Assembly: GCA_036346355.1 (NCBI GenBank)
Contig: CM070584.1
Span: forward strand, 52,411,097-52,475,096
DNA: 64,000 nucleotides
Direction of reading: 5' to 3'
Source: Rhipidocladum racemiflorum
Lineage: Eukaryota > Streptophyta > Magnoliopsida > Poales > Poaceae
Numbering within the stretch: the first letter of the stretch is position 1; each line of letters begins with the position of its first letter. The notes beneath the pieces are model-generated. The model searched no databases. It saw only the letters and a program-made list of their open reading frames with translations, and was not told where the DNA came from. Both the position numbers and the translations under genes were made by a program. Positions 11,241-23,000 of the stretch are shown piece after piece.

Positions 11241-11461
11241 TGCATGAATAACATTGTTAGCACTTTCTTTTAGATTGTGGTTGATTAGTTAATATTGAAT
11301 AATTGTAAGCTCTCGAAAAGCATACTTTTACTTTCTCATGAATAAGAATTGTTATTTATTCTTTATTCCAGTATTCTTTACTTGCAAGCAATGTTTGAAT
11401 TACTTTGCCACTGTCAGATTAGAATTATATTTCTTTTCATCTAGAAATCGTGTAGCACCCA

Positions 11462-12451
11462 ATGGAGGAAATATGCATTGTTGATAGTGGCACAACAAAT
11501 ACCATCTTAAGAAAGTCGAAATACGTCCAGACGATCACGAAGAACGCTGGAAGGATTACGACAATCGCAGGAAGCGATACGCATATAATAGGCTCAGGAA
11601 GAGCCACAATTATATTGCCAATGGGTACAACTTTGGTAATTGAAGAAGCCCTCTTGTACCCTGAATCAACTCGCACTCTCTTAATTTTCAAGGATATCCG
11701 CGCCAATGGGTTTAACGTAGAAACCAATGAAGAAAATGGCAAAGAACACTTGTGCATTGTGAAGCACGCGGAATATGGAAAGATGGTACTAGAAAATTGT
11801 TCCTCATATGAATCTGGGTTGTACTACACGAAAATCAATGCACACGCAGTGTATACTTCTTTGAAGACTGTCTTTAGAAGCTCTGAATTATTTGTTTTAT
11901 GGCATTGTAGATTAGGTCATCCTGGTCTTAGATTGATGAGAAATATAGTTAACAACTCACAAGGTCATGGCATTAATGTTAAGAATTTCCCGAATCACGA
12001 AGATTTTGTGTGCCATGCATGTGCCACCGGGAAATTAATAACTAGACCCTCTGTTATGAAAGTGCAACATGAAATCCCTGCATTCCTGGAACGCATTCAA
12101 GGGGATATTTGCGGTCCGATTCAGCCCTTGTCAGGGCCGTTTCGATACTTTATGGTGCTCATTAATGCTTCCTCGAAATGGTCGCATACATGTTTGCTGT
12201 CAACAAGGAATCATGCATTCGCAAAGTTGATCTCGCAGATCATCAGAATTAAGAATGCTTTTCCTGATCATCGCGTGAAGTCCATTCGATTGGACAATGC
12301 CGGCGAATTTACTTCCAAGGCATTTGATGATTATTGTACAAAGAACGGGAATAAGCTGTTGAGCACTCGCACCGCATGTCCATACGCAAAATGGACTAGT
12401 CAAGCACTCATAAAGAGGATTAAGTTTATTGCCGGACCGCTCTTGCAGTAA
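11462..12451 (+). pseudogene. Copia protease and integrase, integrase Glu lost
   Basis: The open frame begins with the protease, whose active site reads IVDSGTT at residues 6-12. The pre-integrase domain follows (LWHCRLGHPGLRLMRN at about 146-161, then CHAC). The integrase core keeps its first Asp in GDICGP and second Asp in IRLDNAGEF. The region that normally holds the third acidic residue (usually a QNGLAES-like motif) reads WTSQA instead because of a small deletion, so the DDE triad is incomplete. The frame ends early at 12451. The family's role is to process the polyprotein and join cDNA to host DNA. This copy could not supply integrase. Confidence 0.85.
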
Positions 12452-14721
12452 TTGTAACTTGTCCAACAATTGTTGGGGACACGCAAATCTGTATGCGAAA
12501 GACTCATCAATTATAGACAATCGGCCTACAACATCCATTCAACCATGCAAACTAGTGCATTGGGTCAACTCAAGAATTGAATGTATGGTATATGTACCTA
12601 TACCACCCCACAAAGAACCGAAAGGGTCCTCTCCGCAAGTCTGGGATATACATTGGTTATGAAAGTGCATCCATAACCAGGTATTTGGAACCCATGATAG
12701 GGATTTGAATACTGACTCGATTCGCCGATTGCATCTTTGACGAGGATCGTTTTCCGTCATTAGGGGAGGAAATGAACCATTGAATGAAAAATGCCGGGAA
12801 ATCATATGGCATTCCATTGGGATCCCCGTGCATGACCCTCGCACTAATGAAGCAAATCATGAAGTCAAGAAGACAATCGATTTGCAGAATTTAGCAAATG
12901 AACTGCCTGATCATTTTTGTGATCTGAAGAGCGTGGTTAAGTCGCATATACCAGCAAGAAATGCACCAGAGAGGGTGGAAATACCAAAGAAAGCAGAAGG
13001 TATCCCTCATCCTGTTCAGAGGCCTCAAAGAAAAAGAACAGGAAATCTGGCTTCTCAAACCCAAAGTACCCGGAGACGTCTAGGGAAAAATGGGCAAGAG
13101 GACTTACCATAGCCAATCACAAAAATGCCCCAAAGCAAGAAGGGGAGCCAGTTGAGACCTGGCACTGGAAAGAAGGCCTGTCGAAAAGGCAATTCCAGAT
13201 TTGAATCTTCAATTGGAAGAAACACTTGAGAAATAATGTGTGCGCACACATTGGCGGAGAAAAACTAAAGGAACTTGCTCTGGAATGGGAAATAGCAATG
13301 AAGAGCAAGTAGAAGTGCATGAAGCACACCATGACGAAATGGCCATAAATTTTGTAATAATAGGAGAATCTATGAAAAGAGCAACAACCATTGCAAGGCT
13401 TGTTGTTCAAGGTTTCACTCAACGTCCTAGGGTTGATTATGAAGAAACCTATTCTCGGTCATGGGTGGAATTACCTTTAGATACTTAATCTCAATGGTAG
13501 TCAACTTGAAGTTGAGAATGAAGCTAATGGATGTTGTCACAAAGATATTTGTATGGAAACTTGGATTCGGTGATATACATGAAAGTCTGGGAAGGTATCC
13601 CTATCCCGAACCAAGACAGAGCAAGCGAAACCTATACTGGTGTGAAATTGGAGAAATCACTGTATGGGCTAAAACAGTCAGGAAGAATGTGGTACAATCG
13701 TTTGAGTGACTTTCTCTGCAAGAAAGGCTACACGAACAGCGAAGATTGTCCATGTGTATTTATACAACGATCCACGAATGGATTTTGTATAATCTTCGTC
13801 TATGTAGATGACTTGAACATCATTGGGACGGATGAGGAAATTGAAGAAGCATGCACATACTTGAAATCTGAGTTTGAAATGAAAGACTTGGGTAAAACCA
13901 AGTTCTGTTTAGGCTTGCAGCTTGAACATGTCCAAGGCGGAATCTTGGTACACCAAGCATCCTACACGCAGAAAGTGTTGGAGAGATTTGGCTTTGAAAA
14001 GGCATACCCATAAAGACCCCAATGGTCGGAAGGTCACTCCAAGCAGACCTAGACCCGTCTGAGGCCTAAAGAAGAGGGGAGGAAGTCCTGGAGCGGAATT
14101 CCCATACTTGAGTGCAATTGGAGCGCTCATGTACCTTGCGAATAGCACTAGGCGGACATTGCGTTCGCCGTGAATTTGCTAGCGTGGTACAAAGGTCTGA
14201 GAACCCACCAAAAGGCATTGGAAAGGGGTGAAGGACATCTTCCGTTACCTTCAAGGAAGCAAAGACCTCGGCTTGTTTTACGTAAGAAACAATGAATTAA
14301 ATTTAGTTGGTTACGCCGATCTTTGGGTACCTATCGGACCGCATACTTGGCAAGTCACAACCGGGTATGTTTTCCTTTGCGGTGGAACAGCAATTTCTTG
14401 GAAGTCGTCTAAGCGGACTCTTGTCTCGGCGTCGACTAACCACTCGTAAATCATTGCATTGTATGAAGCCTCTCGGGAATGTGCATGGCTTGAAGAATGG
14501 TTCACCACATCCAAGTCATGTGGTGCGAACATGGAACAAACCCCACTATTATCTATGAAGATAATGCAGCTTGTGTTGCACAAGTACAAATGGGATATGT
14601 GAAGAGTAACCTTACAAAGCATATCAACCCCAAGTTCTTTTATGCTCATGAAATGCATAAGATGAACGAGATAAAGATACTGCATACTAAGTCGTGTGAA
14701 AATCTCAGATTTATTCACTAA
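12452..14721 (+). pseudogene. Remainder of Copia pol: integrase tail, reverse transcriptase, RNase H, frameshifted
   Basis: Homology continues in at least five frame segments. Around 12430-13110 is the integrase C-terminal region (NCWGHA, then a PIPPHKEPKG stretch). Reverse transcriptase starts near 13395 with RLVVQGFTQRPRVDYEETYS, continues at 13460 with ITFRYLISM, and its palm lies in an intact segment 13531-14013 containing KSLYGLKQSGRMWYNRL and the catalytic YVDD. RNase H follows at 14228-14449 (GYAD, then TGYVFLCGGTAISWKSSK) and 14497-14721 (YEDNAACVAQ). Stops and shifts between the segments make the gene non-functional. The motif order and spacing are typical of Copia. Confidence 0.85.
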
Positions 14722-15075
14722 GTCACTCCCGGCATCTTCCTTTGAAAGATGTGTTAGAGGAATCGGGATGTTGAGGCTTAGAGAAGTGCAGATTTCAGGG
14801 GGAGAATTTTCACATACTCCTACATAAATCTCAAACATGAAGTTTGAGTACCCAACGTGAATCTTGAAGATTAACATTGAAGTTTGGGTGGATTGTACTC
14901 TTTTCCTTAAGTAAGTTTTTCATTGAAGTTTTCTTACATAAGGTTTTTGATGAGGCAATCCGTGCAACACAGCAAGCGTATGCTATGTACTCTTTCTCCA
15001 ATTATTTTTCCCACTGGGTTTTTATGGAGTTTTAATGAGGCATATGCATCTCGCAGTGAAGAGTCCAAGGGGGAG

Positions 15076-15292
15076 TGTTAGGAAACGGATTCGTATCCGA
15101 TATGGACTCTTCCTTATCTCTAAGCAGAACCGCTATATATAGGAGGCAGGGGGTCACCCCATTGTATAGAAGCATACAGAATAATAAAGCAGGCCCATTC
15201 CTCCTCATATTGTGTCTCTTTTCTCCCTGTCTATTCTCCACTTGAGATCTATTAGGCAACCCCGGACTATTCGATAGCGAGGTTGTCTAACA
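15076..15292 (+). repeat. 3' LTR of Copia element 1
   Basis: This is the second 217-bp LTR copy, preceded by the polypurine tract AAGGGGGAG and followed by the target duplication GTTTG. The interrupted host sequence reads continuously across the element (ending CACCAAG before the duplication and resuming GTCCAGCG after it). Confidence 0.95.
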
Positions 15293-16241
15293 GTTTGGTC
15301 CAGCGTGTCACGTGATCGCCACGTACGCACCAACCTCGAATGCTGGGCTTCTCGTTTGGGCTGGCTGATCGACCCCCCAATAAATCTTTGGGAGGGCTTT
15401 GGGCTTGTATGGATTGAACTAACGGCCCAGCCTATGATTTCATCGGGCCTGCAGCTGGTAAGTACATATCTTTGGACTTTTTTTGTAGGTAGATTAAAAA
15501 AACGGAATGTCTATACAACACTCAACAAAACATTTTTTGAGATTTATTTCTCACCATTTGGATGGCTTGAAGATCATGCGCCAAGTTTCTGCTAGGCTAG
15601 CCTCAAACTTTTATACATGGATTAGTCTGGTAGAAACTTATTATATAGTCGTTTATATTGCAATGGATGTCAAACATTTAGTTTGAGGGAAAATTGTGCC
15701 TCAGCTATTTTCTGAAATCGATTGTACTACTGTATTTTCTTTTTAATTGTGTATGAAAGGTAGAATATCAAGTGCAGGTGATAATCTATTGGAACAGCTA
15801 AGAACAAAAGTAAAAAGACGGAGAAGGTGACCAGCTAATCCTAAGCATTGATTGCTTCTTGGATGGCTAGATCAGTTGCTACTGCTTAGTTACAGTAGCA
15901 AATGCATCCGATCCATGTCCTGACCGGACATAGTTTGAACAGTTCTAAGATACGGTGATGGATCGATCGATGGTAATTGGTAAAAGCACACGGTTTTAGC
16001 GAAGGGATATTCAATTAGTACAAGCTGTAAATCAATTATTATACGACGGAAACATTAACATGCATTTAACCCAACACGTACCCAGCCAGGCAGACATTAA
16101 TTAATTCTACGTGCATATTAACCCTTGGCACCAAAACTGCAAACTACACCGACCTCCTCTTAGCTAGTACTCTCTACCCACGGATATATCTGCAGATTCA
16201 CCCGTGCCCAACTCGAATTAAATTACTCATTGCAGTTAGGA
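15293..16241. other. Intergenic sequence upstream of gene X1
   Basis: This is single-copy-looking host sequence with no supported gene; frames here are short and lack motifs. The last 75 bases (from about 16167) are almost identical to the region before gene X3 (from about 63338), which shows that the duplicated block includes the 5' leader. A TTGCAG just before the start codon could be an intron acceptor. Confidence 0.5.
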
Positions 16242-16607
16242 ATGGCTGCTCAGGTGGATCTTGACATCGGCGACGGCGTACTTCCCGAGCTTGGGACGGG
16301 CAGGCGGGTGGAATGGCTTGTTGGCGTCATTGGCTTCGCCACCGCGTGCATGGCAGGTGCTGCGGCTTTCTACAAACCGCCGTCCGGCATCTTCAACGAC
16401 CACAAGCGCGCCTATTATGTCGCCATCGTTTCCGCCGGCATTGCAGGCTTAGGGGAGGCGTGTGGTGCGGCAATCTGGTTGTCTGGCGGCCATCAAGCAG
16501 ACGGGCACGGGCAGCAGCGCCTTGCGCGCCGTTGTGTCCTGTGCGCTTCCTTCATCCCGTTGGCATTCATCGTCGGCATCGGTGGAGTTCACGTGATTGT
16601 GAAGTAA
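16242..16607 (+). CDS. Gene X1: small three-helix membrane protein, grass type, unknown function
   Basis: The frame from ATG 16242 encodes 121 residues. The N-terminal ~25 residues are polar and acidic (DLDIGDGVLPELGTG). Three hydrophobic segments follow: about 29-48 (WLVGVIGFATACMAGAAAF), 62-85 (VAIVSAGIAGLGEACGAAIW) and 99-120 (VLCASFIPLAFIVGIGGVHV), separated by a basic loop and a His/Gly/Gln-rich loop. I chose this ATG because the duplicate X3 starts at the same place with a shared leader, although the frame stays open 12 bases further upstream. A polyadenylation signal AATAAA occurs at 16759. X3 (63408-63770) is a close paralogue. I do not recognise the family; localisation in a membrane is inferred from the helices. 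Confidence 0.7.
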   Translation: MAAQVDLDIGDGVLPELGTGRRVEWLVGVIGFATACMAGAAAFYKPPSGIFNDHKRAYYVAIVSAGIAGLGEACGAAIWLSGGHQADGHGQQRLARRCVLCASFIPLAFIVGIGGVHVIVK

Positions 16608-16968
16608 GAATGGTTGCCCCGGCCGTTACTATTACCTGTTCGTACTAGTCGTCAACAAAGTGGGAGCATCATCCATATTATATTTGGTTTGTACAATTGG
16701 TTTTTGTTGGACGGATGTGTTGTTATGTCTAACGTTTTACTTGTTGTGTTGTGTCAATAATAAAGAAAATAACTAAATATGAGGTATTCGTTGCCTTTGT
16801 CTCTGAGGGAGGGCGAGTTTGGTGTCTCTTTTCTGTTGCACCGTAAACTGTTTTTGTTGCACTTGAGTTGAAGCACGGGATAAACTGTTTTTGTCTCTTC
16901 CGAACAACAGCTTGCAAATTTGTTAGCAAGCAAGTATGCTTGGTAAGGATCATATATGCAATGCCTTC

Positions 16969-18000
16969 ATATACATATCCAATGAGATCCACATGAAAAA
17001 ATTGCAAGGGAGTACATCGTTTTTAGCCTATTTTGCAAATACCTTCATATACATATATAAAAAGGAGTATGTCTAAAAAGTGTACATACCACCTCTGAAA
17101 AAATGTAAATACCACCTAGATGATCTTATATACTTACATACTACACGTACATGCTATCCGTTGTGCGAAATACTCCCTAAGTTGTGAGATACGGCATAGG
17201 GAGTAATTACTCCCGGGAGTAGAAAAGAGGCTTCCTATAGGAAAAATACTTTGTACTCCCGGGAGTAATTACTCCCATCTCTGAAATACCACCAAAACGA
17301 ACTTGAAATACTCCTTTATCACTTTGGATACACTCATATACTAATTATAAGATATTCCAATGAGATCCACATGAAAAAATTGCAAGGGAGTACATCGTTT
17401 TTAGCCTATTTTGCAAATACCTTCATATACATATATAAAAAGGAGTATGTATAAAAAGTGTACATACCACCTCTGAAAAAATGTAAATACCACCTAGATG
17501 ATCTTATATACTTAATTACATACTACACGTACATGCTCTCCGTTGTGCGAAATACTCCCTAAGTTGTGAGATACGGCATAGGGAGTAATTACTCCCGGGA
17601 GTAGAAAAGAGGCTTCCTATAGGAAAAATACTTTGTACTCCCGGGAGTAATTACTCCCATCTCTGAAATACCACCAAAACGAACTTGAAATACTCATTTA
17701 TCACTTTGGATACACTCATATACTAATTATAAGATATTCCAATGAGATCCACATGAAAAAATTGCAAGGGAGTACATCGTTTTTAGCCTATTTTGCAAAT
17801 ACCTTCATATACATATATAAAAAGGAGTATGTCTAAAAAGTGTACATACCACCTCTGAAAAAATGTAAATACCACCTAGATGATCTTATATACTTACATA
17901 CTACACGTACATGCTCTCCGTTGTGCGAAATACTCCCTAAGTTGTAAGATACGGCATAGGGAGTAATTACTCCCGGGAGTAGAAAAGAGGCTTCCTATAT
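16969..18000. repeat. Micron-like tandem repeats, ~380-bp unit, about 2.7 copies
   Basis: AATGAGATCCACATG recurs at 16981, 17359 and 17741 (periods 378 and 382). Each unit contains the perfect palindrome GGGAGTAATTACTCCC next to CCCGGGAGTA. In the first two units this whole 23-base arm is repeated in inverted orientation about 32 bases later, so each could form a strong hairpin. Units share the string GGCTTCCTATA and a similar internal order with the repeats at 42531-43627. The array ends in a short (TA)n then (GA)n run. The design resembles the (TA)n-flanked Micron elements known from rice; this assignment is tentative. Confidence 0.75.
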
Positions 18001-18019
18001 ATATATAGAGAGAGAGAGA

Positions 18020-18266
18020 CTCCCTCCGTTGATTTTCGTAAGGGGTGGTTTAACTTGGTGTGGTATCCATGATTGAGCTTTGACTGCTGATTTCTTTTGC
18101 ACTACTTTGTTCATTACTCCAAAATCATAATTATAAGAAAATAGGAATCTAACGATACCACTTTTGTGTTGTAAGATCTATATATTATTAGACTAATTGT
18201 TAATCAAAGTTTATAAATTTTGAATGTCAAATTGCGTGAACGCCTTATAAAAATCAACAGAGGGAG
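18020..18266 (+). mobile_element. Stowaway-like MITE next to the first Y copy
   Basis: The element has the Stowaway end CTCCCTCCGTTGATTTT on the left and its inverted form AAAATCAACAGAGGGAG on the right, 247 bp overall. It aligns over its full length with the MITE at 41071-41340, read on the minus strand. Both lie at the same position relative to gene Y: the host sequence TTTATGAATGGAAAAT follows both. The TA target duplication is mutated here (CA on the right). Confidence 0.85.
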
Positions 18267-18272
18267 CATTTA

Positions 18273-18374
18273 TGAATGGAAAATGCACTTTTGTTGCACG
18301 CTAATATAGCACTTGAAATCTGAGAAATCTGTACTGATCATCTCTCCCTTGTGTGCTTCAGTGAAGCTTATGAA
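18273..18374 (+). pseudogene. Gene Y copy 1: 5' stub only, cut off by the mariner element
   Basis: About 100 bases match the 5' region of Y copies 2 and 3 (for example CACGCTAATATAGCACTTGA, GTACTGATCATCTCTCCC, TGTGTGCTTCAG, then AGCTTATGAA). The acceptor-like TTCAG and the start codon ATGAA are present, after which the sequence changes abruptly into mariner transposase code at about 18375. Everything downstream of the first two codons of Y is missing. The orientation is plus, whereas copies 2 and 3 are minus. Confidence 0.7.
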
Positions 18375-19484
18375 GTACGAAACTTAATATTCCAGACTTG
18401 CTTGGCAAGAAGCACCGATGGAATAAAATTAAAACGTCATGTGACCAGGGAGGTGGCTCAGCTATTTGAAGTAGGCATTCAAACTGTTCAACGTATTTGG
18501 AAGAAAGGTAATAGTAGTATTATTCATGGTACTACAATGGATGTTTCTAGCGGAAGGCGCAGGTGTGGTCGGAAGCGAGTTCCGATAGATTTATCTGTTC
18601 TACGCAATATTCCTTTTAAGGATAGAACAACTTTAGAAGATGTATGTGCCATATTGCATATTAGTAAATCAAAGCTGATGAAATTAAAAAGGGAGGGTCT
18701 CATTCGGCGCCACTCGAACAGTATAAAGCCATATTTATCAGAAGCCAACAAGAAAACTAGGTTGCAGTGGAGCGTAGACATGCTTGATCCAGAAAGCATG
18801 CCGAACAACCCAATGTTCAAGGGGCTATTTGATGTCATTTACATTGATGAAAAATGGTTCTATCTAACACGAAAATCAGAGGGATATTATGTAATGCCAA
18901 ATGAAGATGTGCCCCATCGTACATGTAAAAGCAAGAACAACATCCCTAAAATCATGTTCCTAACAGTTGTTGCTCGTCCAAGGTTTAATAGCAATGGTGT
19001 TTGCATTTTTGATGGGAAGATTGGGTGTTTTCCTCTAGTTACCTATGAACCTGCTAAGAGAAGCAGTGTAAACCGGCCAGCTGGTACAATGGAAATCAAG
19101 CCCATCCCATCCATTACCAAGGAAGTCATCAGAGATTTCATGATTCAGAAGGTCTTGCCTGCTATTAGAGCCAAGTGGCCGGTTGAAGATATAAACAAAC
19201 CTATCTTTATTCAGCAAGACAATGCTCCAAGCCATCTTGACCTTCATGATCCATTATTTGTTGAAGCCGCAGCGCAAGATGGATTTGATATCCGTCTCAT
19301 TTGTCAACCCGCAAATTCTCCAGATTTTAATGTCTTGGATCTTGGTTTTTTCCGTGCTATTCAATCTATTCAGTATAAGAAGGTTGCAAAAACAATAGCC
19401 GATCTTGTTCCAATTGTACAACAGGTACTATCCTTTTTTATTTTGTTTACTTTCACTACTACAGAACCGGTCATCACAAGCGGT

Positions 19485-19770
19485 TCGTAACCGCTTTCAG
19501 AAGCGGTTTTAGAACCGCTGGTAAGCAACCGGGAGTGATACCCTTCGGGGTATCACAAGCGGTTCGGACAACCGCTTGTGGTGAGACACCACAAGCGGTT
19601 CGAAAGGCGTCCAGGAAGGCTCGGGGGAGCGCCACGTGGGAGATATTCACAAGCGGTTTGTGTTATAAACCGCTTGTGAAGACTTCCTCTCCACAAGCGG
19701 TTCGTATTACAAACCGCCTGTGGAGGTGCTCTCTCCACAAGCGGTTGGAGATAATAACCGCTTGTGGAGA
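19485..19770. repeat. Left subterminal repeat block of the CACTA
   Basis: About 13 copies of AAGCGGTT or its inverse AACCGCTT occur here, mostly as head-to-head pairs separated by 5-15 bases (for example ACAAGCGGTTCG then CAACCGCTTGTG). In CACTA elements such motifs are binding sites for the TnpA-type protein. Here that role is inferred from family knowledge. Confidence 0.85.
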
Positions 19771-20088
19771 GGCATTGTATATTATATATTCAATATATAA
19801 TATGTTTTTTAGTAGGGTATCAATATGTATGGATTTTGACATTAAAAATACATAGAAATATTTGGTTTTTGTATACAATTAAATATATATTACTCATACG
19901 TACTCATTGAAATAATCACAGATCATTTACAGAAAAGTACGAACTTAATAGACTAAAAGATGGATAGGTTTGATGGACAGTACATGAAATAATGAGCACT
20001 TTTACAAGTTTGATTTACACATAAGCAACTTTTACAAGTTTGAAAGAATAAAAGGGTGAATCTTGAGCTGATTTAATTCTTGCGTGCA

Positions 20089-23000
20089 TCATTTGTTTAC
20101 GCCCTTGGTCGACGTTGATGTCAGATCACCTGTCCTTATAGAAGGACAATCTCTCCAACCCGGTGTGTGGAACTCGCCGTGAGGGATACAATCTAAATCA
20201 ACAATAAAGCCAATGAGTTGTTCTTGAAGTGCTTCAACCCGGTGCGGCGGGATCACATCTTGCACATCGATGTTGGGCTGACAAAGAACGAAATTAATAA
20301 ATCTTTGAGCATGTAATTAAAGTGTAAGTATTAATTGATATGTGCACTCACCTCGTTGTCGCTTATGGGCACATCGCCGTGGGTAATATTTTGCATGTAG
20401 TGGCACACATAATAGCCACATAAGTTGTTTCCATCTGTCTGTTTTAATACTCGAGTGCTTATTTGGACAGTGAATTCATTCTCGAATTGTCCTTGTTGCT
20501 TCTTGCGAAACCTTGCGAATGCTCTGTGTGACGCGTTATTATGAATAGCAATTATCAGACTTGGAATTAGCAAGGTATTTCAATATAAGAAGGAAACAAT
20601 TGTATATATATTTGCTATAAACCTGTTTAGGACATCAATGATATCTCGATATTGTTCCACCGGTCCCCTTTTTGAGTCTTGAACAATGATCTTGCTACTA
20701 TCAAGCTTGATGACCAAAAGGATCCAGTGATACCTGGTCATATATTGCGACATATATATAACTAGCTAGCAGTATTATCAATGCCTTGGAAAAGAAAAGT
20801 TTATTAATGCGTTATGAGAACACGTAAATATACGTACATGAAGTTGAAGGGCAGAAGTATGTATGGTTTGTAGTGTTGTCCCATGAATGCATCTAGAACG
20901 TAATCCTCAAGAGCTTTAGCGCTGTATCGAAATACGATCTCATTGACAATTTCCGGGTCGAGGAAGCCCACGTTGAATATGTTCTGTTTTCTACATCGTT
21001 GTATCTCCATTCTACGTAGAAATGTATAAGTTATTAGAGTTGCACTTCTATGGTACAAGGAAGTAAATGGTAAAGTTATGACCTTGATACTTACAGGCAC
21101 CAGCAGCTCATGAGAGACACGTTCATAGAGTCGCTATGGTAGATATTGTATATGTCTTCGAATTCGAGCCATATGGTGTTGTCCCCACGATAGAAATCTT
21201 CTTGTCTGACCCGGAGGGGGAACATTTTTCTTTGTTGAGCAGACTCTATCATGTACCATTCATGAAATTGTCGCATCTTGGTTGGTAGGTCCTTTATCTT
21301 ATTTGGATCAATTAACTCCCGGCCAAGCTTATATTGCCATCTGACTTCTGCCATTGGGAGAACATCGATCCTAGAGCGGCGACTACGGAAGTGAGTCCTG
21401 CCTCCTTCATAAATCTCTCAAGGTTCTCTGATCTTGCCGCGGTGATCTTGATCTCTCTTACGCTTTGCCGCCGCCGCTGACCCGTTTACTCTTCCGTAGC
21501 CTTTATTATTGTACGTTCATAGTTGGGCGGCACAGGGAGTGGCATTGCACGACAGTCAAGAAGTGTTCCATCACTTTTGGATCAACTTGTACGTTTGGGT
21601 CAGCTGACTTCTTTGGTGCGAAGTGTGCAGCCACTTCTTCGGTGACGATCGCGTAATTCTCCTCGTCGGTCCTATCATATGCCCTCTTTGGAGGTTCCTT
21701 TACCCTTTTGACCGGCTGGGTGTGCCTTCGTGGGAGCGGTGGAGTAGTATGTCTCTTGAGCTTCTTCCTCGGAGGAGATGGTGGAGGTGTCGGTTGTCGT
21801 TGTGGAGGAGGCGTCTGTTCTCGTTGTGGAGGAGGCGTCTGTTGTTGTGGAGGAGGAGGAGTCGGTTGTCGTTGTGGAGGAGGTGACGCTGAAGGAGGCG
21901 TCGGTTGTCGAGGAGGCGTGGGTTGTCGTTGTGGAGGAGACGAGCTTCCTATAGCCGGCGGCTCCGGAGATGACACCTCCACGCCATCTGGAAATATGAT
22001 CAACCTTTTTCGCGGAGGATGATATTGTGGAGGGCCTGTCCAAGCTTGGTAACGCTGTCGCCTCCAAAGAATATCGAGTACTAGTTCTTCAAATCCGCTC
22101 GGCACCTCCTCCACTGCGACCTTCGAGTAACCCATGGGTATTGTGTTGCGGTGGAAGGTGCCCGGTGACACCGGCAATGCCATGCCGTAAGCCACCCTGA
22201 TGGAGAGGTTGCGCGCATCGATGTGTAGCTCACACTGGCGGCGAACCCTTATGTCATCAACGGGATAATGGGCTTGCAAGTCTTCGTCCCCTTGAGGGGC
22301 CCGGTGGGCCAGCAGCCGCTCGCACTTGTACCGACGGCTGATCATGGCGTCCGGCTGATTGATTGGACCTGCTGATCCCGAAAGGTTACTGAGAGCTACC
22401 CGCACTTGTTGCGCAACTTGTTGCGCCACTAGATCTCCAATGCTAGCCTGGGTTGCTCTAAGCTCCCGTTCCAATTGAGCCATTTTATTTGCTTCTCTTG
22501 TTTTGGTTCTCTGGCGGCTCCTGTACGAAAGAGTATCCTTCACAAAACCGTACTTCCATGGCGTCTTGCCAAAACCTCGTGTCCGTCCCGGGTGCTCAGG
22601 GGTTTGGAGGGCATGTGTTAGCTCGTCGTTCTCCCTGTCTACCACAAAAGAGCCTCGACCGAGAGGCGCTCGACGGCTTGTACAATTCTCTGGCCAACAT
22701 CTTGTACATTTGGTAGCATCACCAAACTGCCATCATCTGCAAGGCTCCCCCCGTGACCCATGAACCAATTGCGCAGGCGCTCTTCCCACAAAGCAGTAAC
22801 CGGTGTGACTTCCTTGGCCAATAATTCTTCTTCTTTCTTGTCCCATTTCGGTCTGACCTTGAGGTAACCACCGGTTGAGATGGTGGTGGTACTTCTTCTT
22901 CTGTGCATTGATCTTATTCTTCTGACTTGCAGCCTGGCCTTCAGCTGACATCTTGTACTCCTCGAATGCTTCCCAGTGATCGGCCAGATAAGGAAATTGG

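Larger units (their letters stand above)
7994..15292 (+). mobile_element. Complete Ty1/Copia LTR retrotransposon, coding-defective
   Basis: Two 217-bp direct LTRs (7994-8210, 15076-15292) start TGTTAGG and end CTAACA. They are flanked by an exact 5-bp target duplication GTTTG (7989-7993 and 15293-15297). The domain order gag, protease, integrase, reverse transcriptase, RNase H defines Copia. Directly after the 5' LTR is GTTATCAGCACG, a candidate primer-binding site, and a purine tract AAGGGGGAG precedes the 3' LTR. The LTRs differ at only two positions (about 0.9 percent). In contrast gag-pol has an in-frame stop, several frameshifts and a damaged integrase motif, so this copy was probably mobilised in trans or decayed very fast. 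Confidence 0.95.

Noticed and set aside
21623..22022. Plus-strand Gly/Cys/Arg-rich frames opposite the CACTA second gene
   Set aside because: They are the complement of the Pro/Gln-rich coding stretch on the minus strand.
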